Positions 1 to 10,926 of a stretch of DNA of 64,000 nt are shown here, piece by piece (position 1 is the stretch's first letter; each line of letters opens with the position of its first letter). The DNA lies in the NCBI GenBank assembly GCA_963795555.1, contig CAWCHZ010000001.1:124001-188000 (forward strand), given 5' to 3'. The translations under genes were made by a program, and so were the position numbers. The stretch comes from CAWCHZ01 sp963795555. GTDB taxonomy: Bacteria; Actinomycetota; Thermoleophilia; Solirubrobacterales; Solirubrobacteraceae. Below the pieces are notes generated by a model. That model did not search any database, had not been told where the DNA came from, and saw nothing but the letters and a program-made list of their open reading frames with translations.

Positions 1-362
1 GTCAGCTGGACGTGGATCCCGTAGCGTGCCGCCTGGTCGATCGCGAAGTCGATCGAGCCCCAGTTGTAGGTGATCTTGCGCGGCACCCTGCGGCTGCGCG
101 GGCTCGACGCCACGCTGGCCCAGCCGACGTTGACGCGCATCCAGCTGACGCCGAGGGCTCGTGTCTGCGCGAGCGCCTTGGTGCGGTTGTAGTAGGCCCT
201 CGTCACGAAGACGCTGTCGTCCTGGATGCCGACCTGCAGGCCGCGGGCGGCGTGCGCGGCGTGCGCGGGGATCAAGGTCGCGCCCAGCAGCAGCGGCGCG
301 AGCAGCGCGGCGCGCAGCCAGTGGCGCGGGGAGCGGTGACAGGAAAGGGGGGCGTGATCCAT
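1..362 (-). CDS. Secreted glycoside-hydrolase-like TIM-barrel protein (N-terminal part, cut by window edge)
   Basis: About 120 N-terminal residues are visible, reading leftward from an ATG at 362; the rest lies outside the window. Residues 1-40 form a typical signal peptide: basic and histidine-rich start, hydrophobic Leu/Ala core, then AHAAHAA as a likely cleavage region. After it comes a beta-strand and helix pattern with WMRVNVGW and YNWGSIDFAID, which resembles the opening of cellulase/GH5- or GH39-like barrels found in secreted actinobacterial glycosidases. The catalytic glutamates would be downstream, so the activity cannot be confirmed. It is transcribed divergently from the MerR gene, and the 150 bp between them carry the dyad at 489-508. 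Family assignment is an inference from a short stretch. Confidence 0.6.
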   Translation of the reverse strand, partial: MDHAPLSCHRSPRHWLRAALLAPLLLGATLIPAHAAHAARGLQVGIQDDSVFVTRAYYNRTKALAQTRALGVSWMRVNVGWASVASSPRSRRVPRKITYNWGSIDFAIDQAARYGIHVQL

Positions 363-486
363 GCGGGCAGGTCCAGTCCTCGGGGTCGCGGGCATGCTAA
401 GGGCAACACAACCCGTCAGCGGGCCCATTGTTGCGCTCCAACGGCTCGGCCCTGGCGCGGGGGGCCGGGCGGGCCCCGGCACAACC

Positions 487-508
487 TTGACATCGCCTTG
501 GTAATGTC
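487..508 (+). promoter_or_regulatory. TTGACA element overlapping a dyad, possible MerR operator
   Basis: A perfect TTGACA lies at 487-492. It overlaps an imperfect palindrome at 489-508 with outer arms GACAT and ATGTC and an inner CC-TT-GG core, 20 bp in all. The dyad ends 7 bp before the ATG of the MerR-family gene. MerR regulators usually bind such a dyad in a promoter spacer and often autoregulate. No good -10 hexamer follows at normal spacing, so the exact promoter is unresolved. Confidence 0.4.
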
Positions 509-514
509 CAGTCG

Positions 515-820
515 ATGCGCGGCGACGCCTCGACGATCCACGACGCGGCGCACGTGACCGGCTGGTCGGCGCGCATGCTCCGCTACCTGGACCGGCTCGG
601 GTTCGTCGCGGCGCCGCGCTCGGCGTCCGGCTATCGGCTCTACGGGCCCGTTGAGCTCGAGCGCCTGCGCTCGCTGCGCGCGCTGCTGGACGAATTCGAT
701 GTCTCCCTGGCGGACCTGGCGTTTGCGCGCCGGCTGCGCGACGACGAGCGGCTGCAGACGAGGATCGACGCGTGGTTGACTGACGCCACGACGCGGGCAC
801 CGAGGAGCAGGGCGGCATGA
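515..820 (+). CDS. MerR-family transcriptional regulator, short form
   Basis: A 101-residue protein made almost entirely of a MerR winged-helix DNA-binding domain. It has an N-terminal helix-turn-helix (residues 5-25, including WSARMLRYLDRLG), the wing with SGYRLYGPVELERLRSLRALL, and a short coiled helix. There is no sizeable C-terminal effector domain and no cysteine pair, so a metal-sensing role is not indicated. The ATG at 515 sits just after a dyad at 489-508, consistent with autoregulation. It is followed through a 6-codon bridging ORF by the sugar nucleotidyltransferase gene, so the two are probably cotranscribed. The ligand and regulon are unknown. Confidence 0.8.
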   Translation: MRGDASTIHDAAHVTGWSARMLRYLDRLGFVAAPRSASGYRLYGPVELERLRSLRALLDEFDVSLADLAFARRLRDDERLQTRIDAWLTDATTRAPRSRAA

Positions 821-837
821 CCGGGGAGCCGCGATGA
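817..837 (+). other. Bridging micro-ORF between merR-like gene and nucleotidyltransferase
   Basis: The MerR stop is embedded in ATGA (817-820). The ATG opens a 6-codon ORF, MTGEPR, whose TGA (835-837) is embedded in the ATGA (834-837) that starts the next gene. The two starts are 17 bp apart (2 modulo 3). The arrangement would let a terminating ribosome step from one gene to the next; translation itself is not shown. Confidence 0.45.
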
Positions 838-1859
838 GGGCGATGGTGCTGGCGGCCGGTCTCGGGACGCGGCTGCGCCCGCTCACGCATGAGCTGCCCA
901 AGCCGATGGTGCCGGTGCTCGATCGCCCGGTGATGGCACACATCCTCGACCTGCTGGCGCGCCACGGGATCGACGGGGTGATCGCCAACCTGCACTACTT
1001 CCCGGACGTCATCCGCGGCTACGTCGGCGAGTCGATCCGCTACAGCTTCGAGCAGGAGCTGCTCGGCACGGCCGGCGGCGTGCGCAACTGCGCCGACTTC
1101 CTCGTCGAGGATGGAGCGTTCCTGGTGATCTCGGGCGACGCGCTGACCGACATCGACCTCGACGCGTTCCGGGCGCGCCACCGCGAGGCTGGTGGGATCG
1201 CCACGCTGGCCGTCAAGCGCGTGCCCGACACGCGCGAGTACGGCGTGGTCGTCCACGACGCCGACGGGCGCGTGGTCGGCTTCCAGGAGAAGCCCGACCC
1301 GCCTGAGGCGCTGTCGGACCTGGGCAACTGCGGCATCTACATATTCGAGCCGGAGATCTTCGACTACTTCCCGGCGCGGCCGTTCGCCGACTGGGCGCAG
1401 GACGTCTTCCCCGCCCTGCTCCAGCACGATGTGCCGTTCCACATCCACGAGCTCGACGAGTACTGGAACGACGTCGGCTCGCTGCCCGAGCTGCTGCAGG
1501 GAACCTTCGACGCACTCGAGGGTCGGCTCGATCTGCGCGGCCCGGGCGAGCGTGTCGCCGACGGCGTGACGGTCGGCGAGGGCTCCAGCCTGGATGGCGT
1601 GACGATCGTCGAGCCGCCCGTCTGGATCGGGCGCGACGTCGAGCTCGGCCCAGGCGTGCAGCTGCACGGGCCGGTCGTGCTCGGTGACGGCGCCCGCGTT
1701 GGAGCCGGGGCCGCGCTGCGCGCCTCGATCCTCTTTCCCGGCGCCGAGCTGCCGGCCGAGGCGATCCTGATCGGCGCGATCGCCGGTCACACCGCGATCG
1801 TCGAGCACCTGCGCCCGCGCCAGGCGGCGCCGGACGTGCGTCGCCGGCGAGTTGCCTAG
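834..1859 (+). CDS. NDP-sugar pyrophosphorylase (mannose-1-phosphate guanylyltransferase-like)
   Basis: A 341-residue sugar-1-phosphate nucleotidyltransferase that would couple an NTP to a sugar phosphate for cell-wall or polysaccharide precursors. The N-terminal Rossmann-like domain (residues 1-235) has the signature AAGLGTRLRPLTHELPKPM, the GTAGG loop near residue 80 and the metal-binding SGDALTD. The C-terminal part (residues 240-325) has the short hexapeptide-like repeats of a left-handed beta-helix (VTIVEPPVWIG, VELGPGV, LGDGARVGAGA). This two-domain layout fits GMP/ManC-like and GlmU-like bacterial enzymes; the sugar and nucleotide specificity cannot be read with certainty. The start chosen is the ATG in the ATGA that closes the upstream micro-ORF. 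Confidence 0.85.
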   Translation: MRAMVLAAGLGTRLRPLTHELPKPMVPVLDRPVMAHILDLLARHGIDGVIANLHYFPDVIRGYVGESIRYSFEQELLGTAGGVRNCADFLVEDGAFLVISGDALTDIDLDAFRARHREAGGIATLAVKRVPDTREYGVVVHDADGRVVGFQEKPDPPEALSDLGNCGIYIFEPEIFDYFPARPFADWAQDVFPALLQHDVPFHIHELDEYWNDVGSLPELLQGTFDALEGRLDLRGPGERVADGVTVGEGSSLDGVTIVEPPVWIGRDVELGPGVQLHGPVVLGDGARVGAGAALRASILFPGAELPAEAILIGAIAGHTAIVEHLRPRQAAPDVRRRRVA

Positions 1860-1904
1860 CTCGCAATCGGGTGTTGCCGCCGCGCCGCGTACTGGCCCGC
1901 CGGG

Positions 1905-2753
1905 TCAGGCGCCGGGCAGCTCGGAGGGCAGCTCGTAGCGCTCGACACGCTGCTCGGCGTGCTCGGACTCGCCGAGCACGCGGATGAACATCGCCATCAG
2001 CATGATCCCGAGCACGCTCTCCTGCTCGACGGTCATCAGCGCGCCGCCGACGTTCTGGTCGGTCAGCGGGCTCATGCCCCAATAGGCCGGCAGGTGCGCG
2101 TAGTGCGTGTAGAGCACACTGGGCGAGAAGGTGATCGTCATCCCCAGCGCGCCGACGAGCAGCTTAGTGACGATGACATAGCCGACGGCTGGCAGCCCTG
2201 TCAGGCGCGCCCGGCTGGGGATCGGCGACAGCAGATGCCACCAGAACAGCAGGCCGGCGGAGAAGAAGCAGAGGTGCTCGAAGGCGTGCACGAGCGAGTG
2301 GCGCAGCGCGGCGTCATAGAGCGCTGGCACGTGCCAGATCCAGATCGCGGCGCCATAGAGAGCGATCGCGAACACCGGGTGCGCGAGCACGCCGGCGTTG
2401 CGCTCGATCCACTGTACGCGCCGCGTCACCGGGCGCAGCAGGACCCTCGTCAAGCCGCCGATCAGCAGGATCGGCGCGATGTCCAGCAGCAGCATGTGCT
2501 GGCTCATGTGCATCACGAACAGCTGGTCGCCGAGCGCGTCGATCGGGGAGACCAGCGCCGCGACGATGGCCGCCAGCCCGCCGGCGAACGACGCCGCCCG
2601 CCAGATCGACGCGCCGCGGGCGCCGACCTGCGACGCGCCGCGGGCGCCCACCGACCGGCGCACCCGCAGCCAGCGCCGTCCGTAGATCGACCCCGCCGCG
2701 ACGACGCCCACGATCACGGGCGGGTCGAGCGTCCAGGAGCTGTCGAGCGCCAT
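1905..2753 (-). CDS. ctaG: Cytochrome c oxidase assembly protein, CtaG/caa3 type
   Basis: A 282-residue polytopic membrane protein of the CtaG (caa3_CtaG) family, which supports assembly of the copper centre of cytochrome c oxidase. About seven hydrophobic segments are visible, with conserved polar residues at the membrane face: HMSQHMLLLDIAP, WIWHVPALYDAALRHSLVHAFEHLCF and THYAHLPAYWG. The histidine-rich helices are characteristic of the family and are possible metal or haem contacts. The ATG at 2753 follows a helix-free stretch and gives the usual length of about 280 residues. It is an isolated minus-strand gene; oxidase subunits are not in the window. Upstream lies a 22-bp minisatellite. 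Confidence 0.88.
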   Translation of the reverse strand: MALDSSWTLDPPVIVGVVAAGSIYGRRWLRVRRSVGARGASQVGARGASIWRAASFAGGLAAIVAALVSPIDALGDQLFVMHMSQHMLLLDIAPILLIGGLTRVLLRPVTRRVQWIERNAGVLAHPVFAIALYGAAIWIWHVPALYDAALRHSLVHAFEHLCFFSAGLLFWWHLLSPIPSRARLTGLPAVGYVIVTKLLVGALGMTITFSPSVLYTHYAHLPAYWGMSPLTDQNVGGALMTVEQESVLGIMLMAMFIRVLGESEHAEQRVERYELPSELPGA

Positions 2754-2788
2754 CGGGCGGGATTGTGTCACCGGGATGGGGGCCGAGA

Positions 2789-2893
2789 GCGCAACCCGGG
2801 TGGCGTGCGAGGCGCAACCGGGTGGCGTGCGAGGCGCAACCGGGTGGCGTGCGAGGCGCAACCGGGTGGCGTTCGAGGCGCAACCGGGTGGCG
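2789..2893. repeat. Intergenic minisatellite, 22-bp unit, about 4.7 copies
   Basis: The unit reads GCAACCGGGTGGCGTGCGAG with GC in front of it. Copies start at 2789 (23 bp, one extra C), 2812, 2834, 2856 (one G-to-T change) and 2878 (partial). It lies between the divergent ctaG and hpf genes. The copies are almost identical, so the array is young or being homogenised. No cas genes or unique spacers are present, so it is not a CRISPR array. Confidence 0.9.
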
Positions 2894-2973
2894 CGCTCAG
2901 GGGCTGACAACGACGGCAACGCGTCGTAGCATCAAGGGCAGGACGCAAACCACCGGCACGCAGGAGGAGCGTC

Positions 2974-3345
2974 ATGCAGATCTCCGTCAAGGGACGTCGC
3001 ACCGCGGTCAGCGAGGACATGCGCAGGCAGGTGGAGCGCCGATTCGCGAACGTCGCCAAGCAGGTGTCCGACCTCGCCGAGCTGGAGGTGGAGCTCGCGG
3101 AGGAGCGCAATCCGGCGATCGCCGACGGCTGCATCGCGGAGGCGACCCTGCACCTCAAGGGGGTCACGCTGCGATCCCGCGAGCGCGCGCCCGACGTCCT
3201 CGCGGCGATCAAGGCCTGCGCCGCGGACCTCACCCGCCAGGTCAAGCGCCATCGCGACAAGCGCCGGCGCCGGCGCGAGGCACGTGCGGCGACCAGCTCG
3301 CCGGTGGTCGCCGAGGCCGTTGACGGCCTGCTGCTCGGCCCCTGA
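2974..3345 (+). CDS. hpf: Ribosome hibernation promoting factor, short form
   Basis: A 123-residue HPF/RaiA (YfiA) family protein that binds the 30S decoding region and silences or protects ribosomes in stationary phase. It starts with MQISVKGRRTAVSEDMRRQV and shows the beta-alpha-beta-beta-beta-alpha pattern, with the conserved IAEATLHLKG strand and the DVLAAIKACAADLTRQVKRHRDKRRRR basic helix. The long-HPF C-terminal dimerisation domain is absent; the tail after residue 105 is short and low in complexity. AGGAGGAG lies 6 bp before the ATG. It precedes secA, a pairing common in Gram-positive bacteria. Confidence 0.92.
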   Translation: MQISVKGRRTAVSEDMRRQVERRFANVAKQVSDLAELEVELAEERNPAIADGCIAEATLHLKGVTLRSRERAPDVLAAIKACAADLTRQVKRHRDKRRRRREARAATSSPVVAEAVDGLLLGP

Positions 3346-3367
3346 CGCCTGCTGCTCGGCCCCTGAC
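3326..3367 (+). repeat. Perfect 21-bp tandem duplication spanning the hpf stop codon
   Basis: The 21-bp unit at 3326-3346 is repeated exactly at 3347-3367. The first copy contains the last hpf codons and the TGA; the second carries a duplicate of the same 3-prime end outside the gene. It is an unmistakable slippage product and one of several junction duplications in this window. Confidence 0.95.
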
Positions 3368-3476
3368 GCCCACGGCTTCGCTGGGGTGCGGCCGCTGAGT
3401 TGCCGTCCGGGGCGCTGCTCGCCGAGGCGGCGACGCCCGCCCCGGGGGCGCCGGGAGCCATTGGTACGCTAGCCCC

Positions 3477-6411
<2,935 letters not shown>

Positions 6412-6419
<8 letters not shown>

Positions 6420-7561
6420 GCACCGCGAGACGCAGTCGACGCCGCAGCGGCTGGCGGCGATCCGCGACCAGCTCAAGCTGCTCGCGGACTATCTTTGACC
6501 CCGTCGCGCTGCGCGAGCGCGTCGCCGAGCTCGAGCGCCAGATGGGCGAGCCGGGCTTCTGGGACGACCCGGAGCGCGCCGGCGGCGTCGGTGGCGAGCA
6601 CGCTCGGGCCACGCGGCGACTGGAGACCTTCAATGCTCTTGCGGCCGACGTCGACGACCTCGCGGCGCTTGCCGAGCTGACCGCCGACGACGAGGCGCTC
6701 GCCGCCGAGCTGAGCGAGCAGCTCGCGGGTGTCGAGGACCGCCTGGCGGCGCTCGAGGAGCAGCGGCTGTTCTCCGGCCGCTATGACGCCGGCGACGCGC
6801 TCGTGACGGTCAACGCGGGCGCCGGCGGCACCGACGCTCAGGACTGGGCCGAGATCGTGCTGCGGATGGAGATGCGCTGGGCCGAGAAGCGCGGCTTCCA
6901 GGTCGAGCTGCTGGAGGCCTCGCCCGGGGAGGAGGCGGGCATCAAGTCGGCCACCTTCCGCGTCCACGGCGAGAACGCCTACGGCCTCTACTCCGCGGAG
7001 AAGGGCGTGCACCGCCTGGTGCGCCTCTCGCCGTTCGACAGCGCGCACCGGCGGCACACCAGCTTCGCGGCCGTCGAGGTCTCGCCGGTCGTGGACGAGA
7101 GCGAGGAGATCGAGATCTCCGACGACGACCTGCAGATCGACACCTACCGCGCGAGCGGCGCGGGCGGACAGCACGTCAACAAGACCGACTCGGCCGTTCG
7201 CATCACCCATCGCCCGACCGGGATCGTCGTGCAGTGCCAGAACGAGCGCTCGCAGTCCTCCAACAAGGCGACCGCGATGGCGATGCTGCGCTCCCGCCTC
7301 GCCGAGCTGCAGGAGCGCCGGCGCCAGGAGGAGATCCGCGCCGAGCGCGGCGAGGCGCCGGACGTCAACTTCGGCTCGCAGATCCGCTCCTACGTGCTGC
7401 ATCCCTACACGATGGTCAAGGACCATCGCACCGACGAGGAGATGGGCGACGTCAATCGCGTGCTCGACGGCGATCTGGATCGCTTCGCCCGGGCCTACCT
7501 GCTGCGGGCGGCCGGCGGGCGGGGCGATGGCGCGCGCTCCGGCGAGGCCAACGGCAAGTGA
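6412..7561 (+). CDS. prfB: Peptide chain release factor 2, expressed by +1 programmed frameshift
   Basis: RF2 recognises UGA and UAA and hydrolyses peptidyl-tRNA. The gene must be read as 6412-6495 joined to 6497-7561 (382 residues). The zero frame starts at GTG 6412 inside the end of secA, runs 28 codons and reaches an in-frame TGA at 6496. A +1 slip on CTT restores the frame with DPVALRERVAELERQMGEPG. The body has the RF2-type anticodon-like tripeptide SPF (in VRLSPFDSAHRRHTSF) and the catalytic GGQ in ASGAGGQHVNKTDS near residue 250. Slippage is autoregulated in other bacteria because the recoding stop is read by RF2 itself. The downstream nadC start overlaps its stop (GTGA). Confidence 0.95.
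6490..6499 (+). promoter_or_regulatory. prfB +1 recoding site TATCTTTGAC
   Basis: The 10 bases TATCTTTGAC match the classic Escherichia coli prfB slippery site: CUU in the P site, then UGA followed by C, the weakest termination context. CTT is at 6493-6495, TGA at 6496-6498. A Shine-Dalgarno-like stimulator is weak here (GCGGAC just upstream instead of AGGGGG). Confidence 0.93.
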
Positions 7562-8520
7562 GCGACCTCGCGCTCTACGCCGACGGCCAGCGCGCTGACC
7601 CGGCCACACCTAGTGAGCCCCTCGCGCTCGACGCCGACGCGCTGCGCGAGCTGGTGATGCGCGCGCTCGCCGAGGACATCGGCTCCGGCGATATCACGAC
7701 CACCGCGACGGTGGCCGATGACGCGCGCGCCCGGGCGACGATCGTGCAGAAGGCGCCCGGCGTGATCTTCGGGCTTGCGCTCGCCGAGCAGGCATTTCGC
7801 GCGCTCGACGGCGAGGCGCAGCTGCAGCGCCTGGCGCCCGAGGGACGCTGGCGCGAGGACGGCCCGGTGCTGGCCGTCCGTGGGCGCGCGCGCGCCCTGC
7901 TGAGCGCCGAGCGCACGGCGCTCAACTTCCTCGCGCACCTGTCGGGCATCGCGACGCTGACCGCGCGCTGCGTCCAGGCAGTTGCGGGAACCGGCGCCCG
8001 GATCCTCGACACGCGCAAGACGACGCCCGGCCTGCGCGCGCTCGAGAAGGCCGCCGTGCGAGCGGGCGGCGGGGTCAACCACCGCAGCGGCCTCTACGAC
8101 GCGATCCTGATCAAGGAGAACCACATCGCGCTCGCCGGCGGCGTGGGCGAGGCCGTGCGTCGGGCGCTGGCAGCGGCCGAGCCGGGGGTTCGTGCTCCCG
8201 CCGAGCCAGCCCACGCCACGGGCCGCCCCGCCGAGCCGGACGGGCTGGTGCTGGAGATCGAGTGTCGCACGCCGGCGGAGATCGACCAGGCGCTGGCCGC
8301 CGGTGCGCGGCGGCTGCTGCTGGACAACATGAGCCCCGCCGAGCTGGCCGCCGCGGTGACGCAGGTCGGCGGGCGCGCTACCCTCGAAGCAAGCGGAGGC
8401 GTCACGTTGGAGACGCTGCCGGCGATCGCGCGCAGCGGCGTCGATTTCGTCTCGGTCGGTGCCCTGACACACTCGGCCCCGGCGCTCGACCTGTCGCTCT
8501 CGCTGGAGCCACTGCCATGA
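7558..8520 (+). CDS. nadC: Quinolinate phosphoribosyltransferase (nicotinate-nucleotide pyrophosphorylase)
   Basis: A 320-residue type II phosphoribosyltransferase that converts quinolinate and PRPP to nicotinate mononucleotide, CO2 and PPi in de novo NAD synthesis. Visible family signatures are EDIGSGDITTTA near residue 38, ERTALNFLAHLSGIATLT, the substrate-binding DTRKTTPGLRALEKAAVRAGGG (split here by its KTTPG core) and LIKENHI. The C-terminal half has LDNMSP and EASGGVTLETLP, the phosphate-binding end of the barrel. A GTG at 7558 overlapping the prfB stop is chosen as start. Residues 205-225 form an extra Ala/Pro-rich insertion. Its last bases overlap the ATG of nadA. Confidence 0.95.
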   Translation: MSDLALYADGQRADPATPSEPLALDADALRELVMRALAEDIGSGDITTTATVADDARARATIVQKAPGVIFGLALAEQAFRALDGEAQLQRLAPEGRWREDGPVLAVRGRARALLSAERTALNFLAHLSGIATLTARCVQAVAGTGARILDTRKTTPGLRALEKAAVRAGGGVNHRSGLYDAILIKENHIALAGGVGEAVRRALAAAEPGVRAPAEPAHATGRPAEPDGLVLEIECRTPAEIDQALAAGARRLLLDNMSPAELAAAVTQVGGRATLEASGGVTLETLPAIARSGVDFVSVGALTHSAPALDLSLSLEPLP

Positions 8521-9536
8521 CCCCCCCGATCAGCCTGCCGCTCATCCAGCCCCAAGCCAGCGCCGCGCCGCTCGCGCTCGAGGACATCCCCCGGCTCCAG
8601 GAGGAGGTGCGCGCGCTCGCTCGCGAGCGGGACGCGGTGATCCTCGCCCACAACTACCAGCTGCCCGAGATCCAGCAGGTCGCGGACTTCGTCGGCGACT
8701 CGCTCGGGCTTTCGCGCCAGGCGGCGCGGACCGACCGCGCGCTGATCGTCTTCTGCGGCGTTCACTTCATGGCCGAGACGGCCTCGATCCTGTGCCCACA
8801 GCGCACGGTGCTGATCCCCGACCTCGACGCGGGCTGCTCGCTGGCCGACTCGATCACCGCCGAGCAGCTGCGCGAGTGGAAGGCCGCGCACCCCGGCGCG
8901 ATCACGGTGATGTACGTCAACACGAGCGCCGAGGTCAAGGCGGAGACCGATTACTGCGTGACGTCATCCAACGCCGTCAAGGTGGTCGAGCACATCTACC
9001 GCGAGCATGGCGAGGACAGCGAGATCCTGTTCGGACCCGACATGTTCCTGGGCGGCTACGTCGAGCGCACGCTCGGGCGCAAGCTGCACGTCTGGGTGGG
9101 TGAGTGCCATGTCCACGCGGGAATCAGGCCAGCCGACATCGCGGCGGTGCGCGCCGCGCACCCGGGTGCGGACTTCCTGATCCATCCCGAGTGCGGCTGC
9201 TCGACGAGCGTGATGGAGTACGTCGCGGCCGGCGACATCGCTGCGGGCGGCGTGCAGATGCTCTCGACCGGTGGCATGCTCGACTACGCCGAGCGTGCGC
9301 ACGGCGGCAGCGCGGTCGTCGCGACCGAGACCGGGATGCTCCACGGCCTGCGCCAGGCCGCTCCGGACACCGAGTTCATCGCGGCCAACGAGGCCGCCGT
9401 CTGCCGTTACATGAAGATGATCACGCTGCCCAAGCTGCGCGACGCGCTGCGGCACCGACAGTTCGAGGTCAAGGTGCCGGCAGCGATCGCCGAGCGCGCA
9501 CGGCTGCCGATCGAGCGGATGATCGCGATCGGCTGA
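8517..9536 (+). CDS. nadA: Quinolinate synthase A (4Fe-4S)
   Basis: A 339-residue NadA that condenses iminoaspartate with dihydroxyacetone phosphate to quinolinate, feeding NadC encoded just upstream. It begins the conserved core at VILAHNYQLPEIQQVADFVGDSLGL, and the three pseudo-repeated domains follow (FCGVHFMAETASIL, DLDAGCSLADS, LFGPDMFLGGY). The cluster cysteines are apparent in CGVHFMAET, GECHVHAG and PECGCS. The usual partner nadB (aspartate oxidase) is not adjacent, so iminoaspartate must come from an enzyme encoded elsewhere. The start overlaps the nadC stop by 4 bp (ATGA), indicating translational coupling. Confidence 0.95.
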   Translation: MTPPISLPLIQPQASAAPLALEDIPRLQEEVRALARERDAVILAHNYQLPEIQQVADFVGDSLGLSRQAARTDRALIVFCGVHFMAETASILCPQRTVLIPDLDAGCSLADSITAEQLREWKAAHPGAITVMYVNTSAEVKAETDYCVTSSNAVKVVEHIYREHGEDSEILFGPDMFLGGYVERTLGRKLHVWVGECHVHAGIRPADIAAVRAAHPGADFLIHPECGCSTSVMEYVAAGDIAAGGVQMLSTGGMLDYAERAHGGSAVVATETGMLHGLRQAAPDTEFIAANEAAVCRYMKMITLPKLRDALRHRQFEVKVPAAIAERARLPIERMIAIG

Positions 9537-10793
9537 TCAGCCGCCGGGGAAGTCGTCGGCGCGCTGTGGGCCAACGCAGGCGACCGAGAGACGATCCTCG
9601 ATCCCGCGCGCGGCCTCGGCGACGTCGTCGTAGGTGACCCGGTCCAGCGCGGCGATCGCCGCATCGGGATCGATCTCGTCGCCGTAGACGATCGCCTGCT
9701 GAGCGGCGTAGCGGGCGACTGCGTTGGTGTTTTCGAAGGCGATCACTCGGCGGCCGGCGGCGAACGCGCGCGCACGCTCGACCTCCGCCTCGGTCGGGCC
9801 CTGCTCGCGCAGCTCGCTGACGATCTCGCGCATCCTGGTGTACGCCTCGATCGTCTTGGTCGACTCGAGTCCCGCCGACAGCTGCAGGATCGGCACGTCG
9901 GCGAACGCGTGATCGAATGCGGAGACGGCGTAGGCCAGTCCACGCTGCTCGCGAATCTCATCGAACAGGCGCGAGCCCATCGAACCCCCCAGCAGCGTGC
10001 CGTAGATCGTCAGCGCCGCACGCTGGCGCTCGTCGGCGACGTTGATCTGGGGCCGGTAGATCATCCGCAGGTGCGACTGGTTGGTGTCGCGCTCCTCGAC
10101 CAGCGTGGCGGGATTGAAGTCGGGCGCCGGCTCATAGTCCTCGGGCGCTGGGATCGTCGGAAAGCGCCCGAACAGCTCGGCCAGCGCACCGTCGTCGTCG
10201 AGCTCTGAGAGATTGCCGACGACGAACGCGCCGCCGCGCTCACCGGCCCAGCGGCGCTCGCGGAAGCCGACGATCGCGTCGCGTGTGAAGCCGCGCAGAT
10301 GGTCGGCCGGTCCCAGGACGGTCCGGCCGAGCGGGTGGTCGCCAAAGGCCGCGCGGTCGATCAGGTACTCCGCGACCACCGACGGCTGGTCGTAGGCGCG
10401 ATTGATCTCCTGGATGACGACGCCGCGCTCGCGTTCGACCTCGTCGGCGTCGAGGTGGGGCCGTCCGACGAAGTCCGTGAGCAGATCGATCGCCTCCATC
10501 GCCGCGCTCGCTCGGCAGGTGATGTGGAACGCGACCAGGTCATGGCTGGTGTAGGCGTTGAGCTGGCCGCCGAGCCGCTCGGCGGTCTCGTTGACGTCGC
10601 GGTAGTGGGGGTACTTCTCGCCGCCCTTGAAGACGAGGTGCTCGAGGAAATGCGCGATTCCGTTCTCCTCCGCACGCTCGCTACGCGCGCCGGCGTCGAA
10701 GGCGACGAGGATCGTGACCGCGCGTGTGCCGTCGATCGCGATGCGATGCAGCGGCAGTCGGTTGGGCAGCGTCGTCGTGGTGATCTCGGCCAT
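9537..10793 (-). CDS. M16 (insulinase/pitrilysin) family zinc peptidase
   Basis: A 418-residue single-chain M16B peptidase similar to mitochondrial processing peptidase beta and the Bacillus YmxG. The inverted zinc motif HFLEH lies at residues 48-52 and the third ligand glutamate is expected in the ERERGVVIQEINRAYDQPS helix. The second half carries the inactive-like domain with the conserved R/Y patch FDEIREQRGLAYAVSAFD. The ATG at 10793 was preferred over longer upstream readings because the family N-terminus (TTLPNRLPLHRIAID) begins there. The stop abuts the nadA stop head-on. In other bacteria such genes sit near pnp and dapG; here it is divergent from ctpA. Confidence 0.93.
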   Translation of the reverse strand: MAEITTTTLPNRLPLHRIAIDGTRAVTILVAFDAGARSERAEENGIAHFLEHLVFKGGEKYPHYRDVNETAERLGGQLNAYTSHDLVAFHITCRASAAMEAIDLLTDFVGRPHLDADEVERERGVVIQEINRAYDQPSVVAEYLIDRAAFGDHPLGRTVLGPADHLRGFTRDAIVGFRERRWAGERGGAFVVGNLSELDDDGALAELFGRFPTIPAPEDYEPAPDFNPATLVEERDTNQSHLRMIYRPQINVADERQRAALTIYGTLLGGSMGSRLFDEIREQRGLAYAVSAFDHAFADVPILQLSAGLESTKTIEAYTRMREIVSELREQGPTEAEVERARAFAAGRRVIAFENTNAVARYAAQQAIVYGDEIDPDAAIAALDRVTYDDVAEAARGIEDRLSVACVGPQRADDFPGG

Positions 10794-10926
10794 GACCTGC
10801 CGATAAAGGTACCGGGGTCGTCTGCGCGGGCGTCGGCGGGCGCGGCTGCCGCGCGGCTGGGATCCCCCCGGCGGGCGCTGGCCAGGCCCCTCGTTAGTCT
10901 TCCTGCGGGGTCGGGGCATCCGTCGC

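Noticed and set aside
2789..2893. Possible CRISPR array
   Set aside because: Units are contiguous 22-bp tandem copies without unique spacers, and there are no cas genes.
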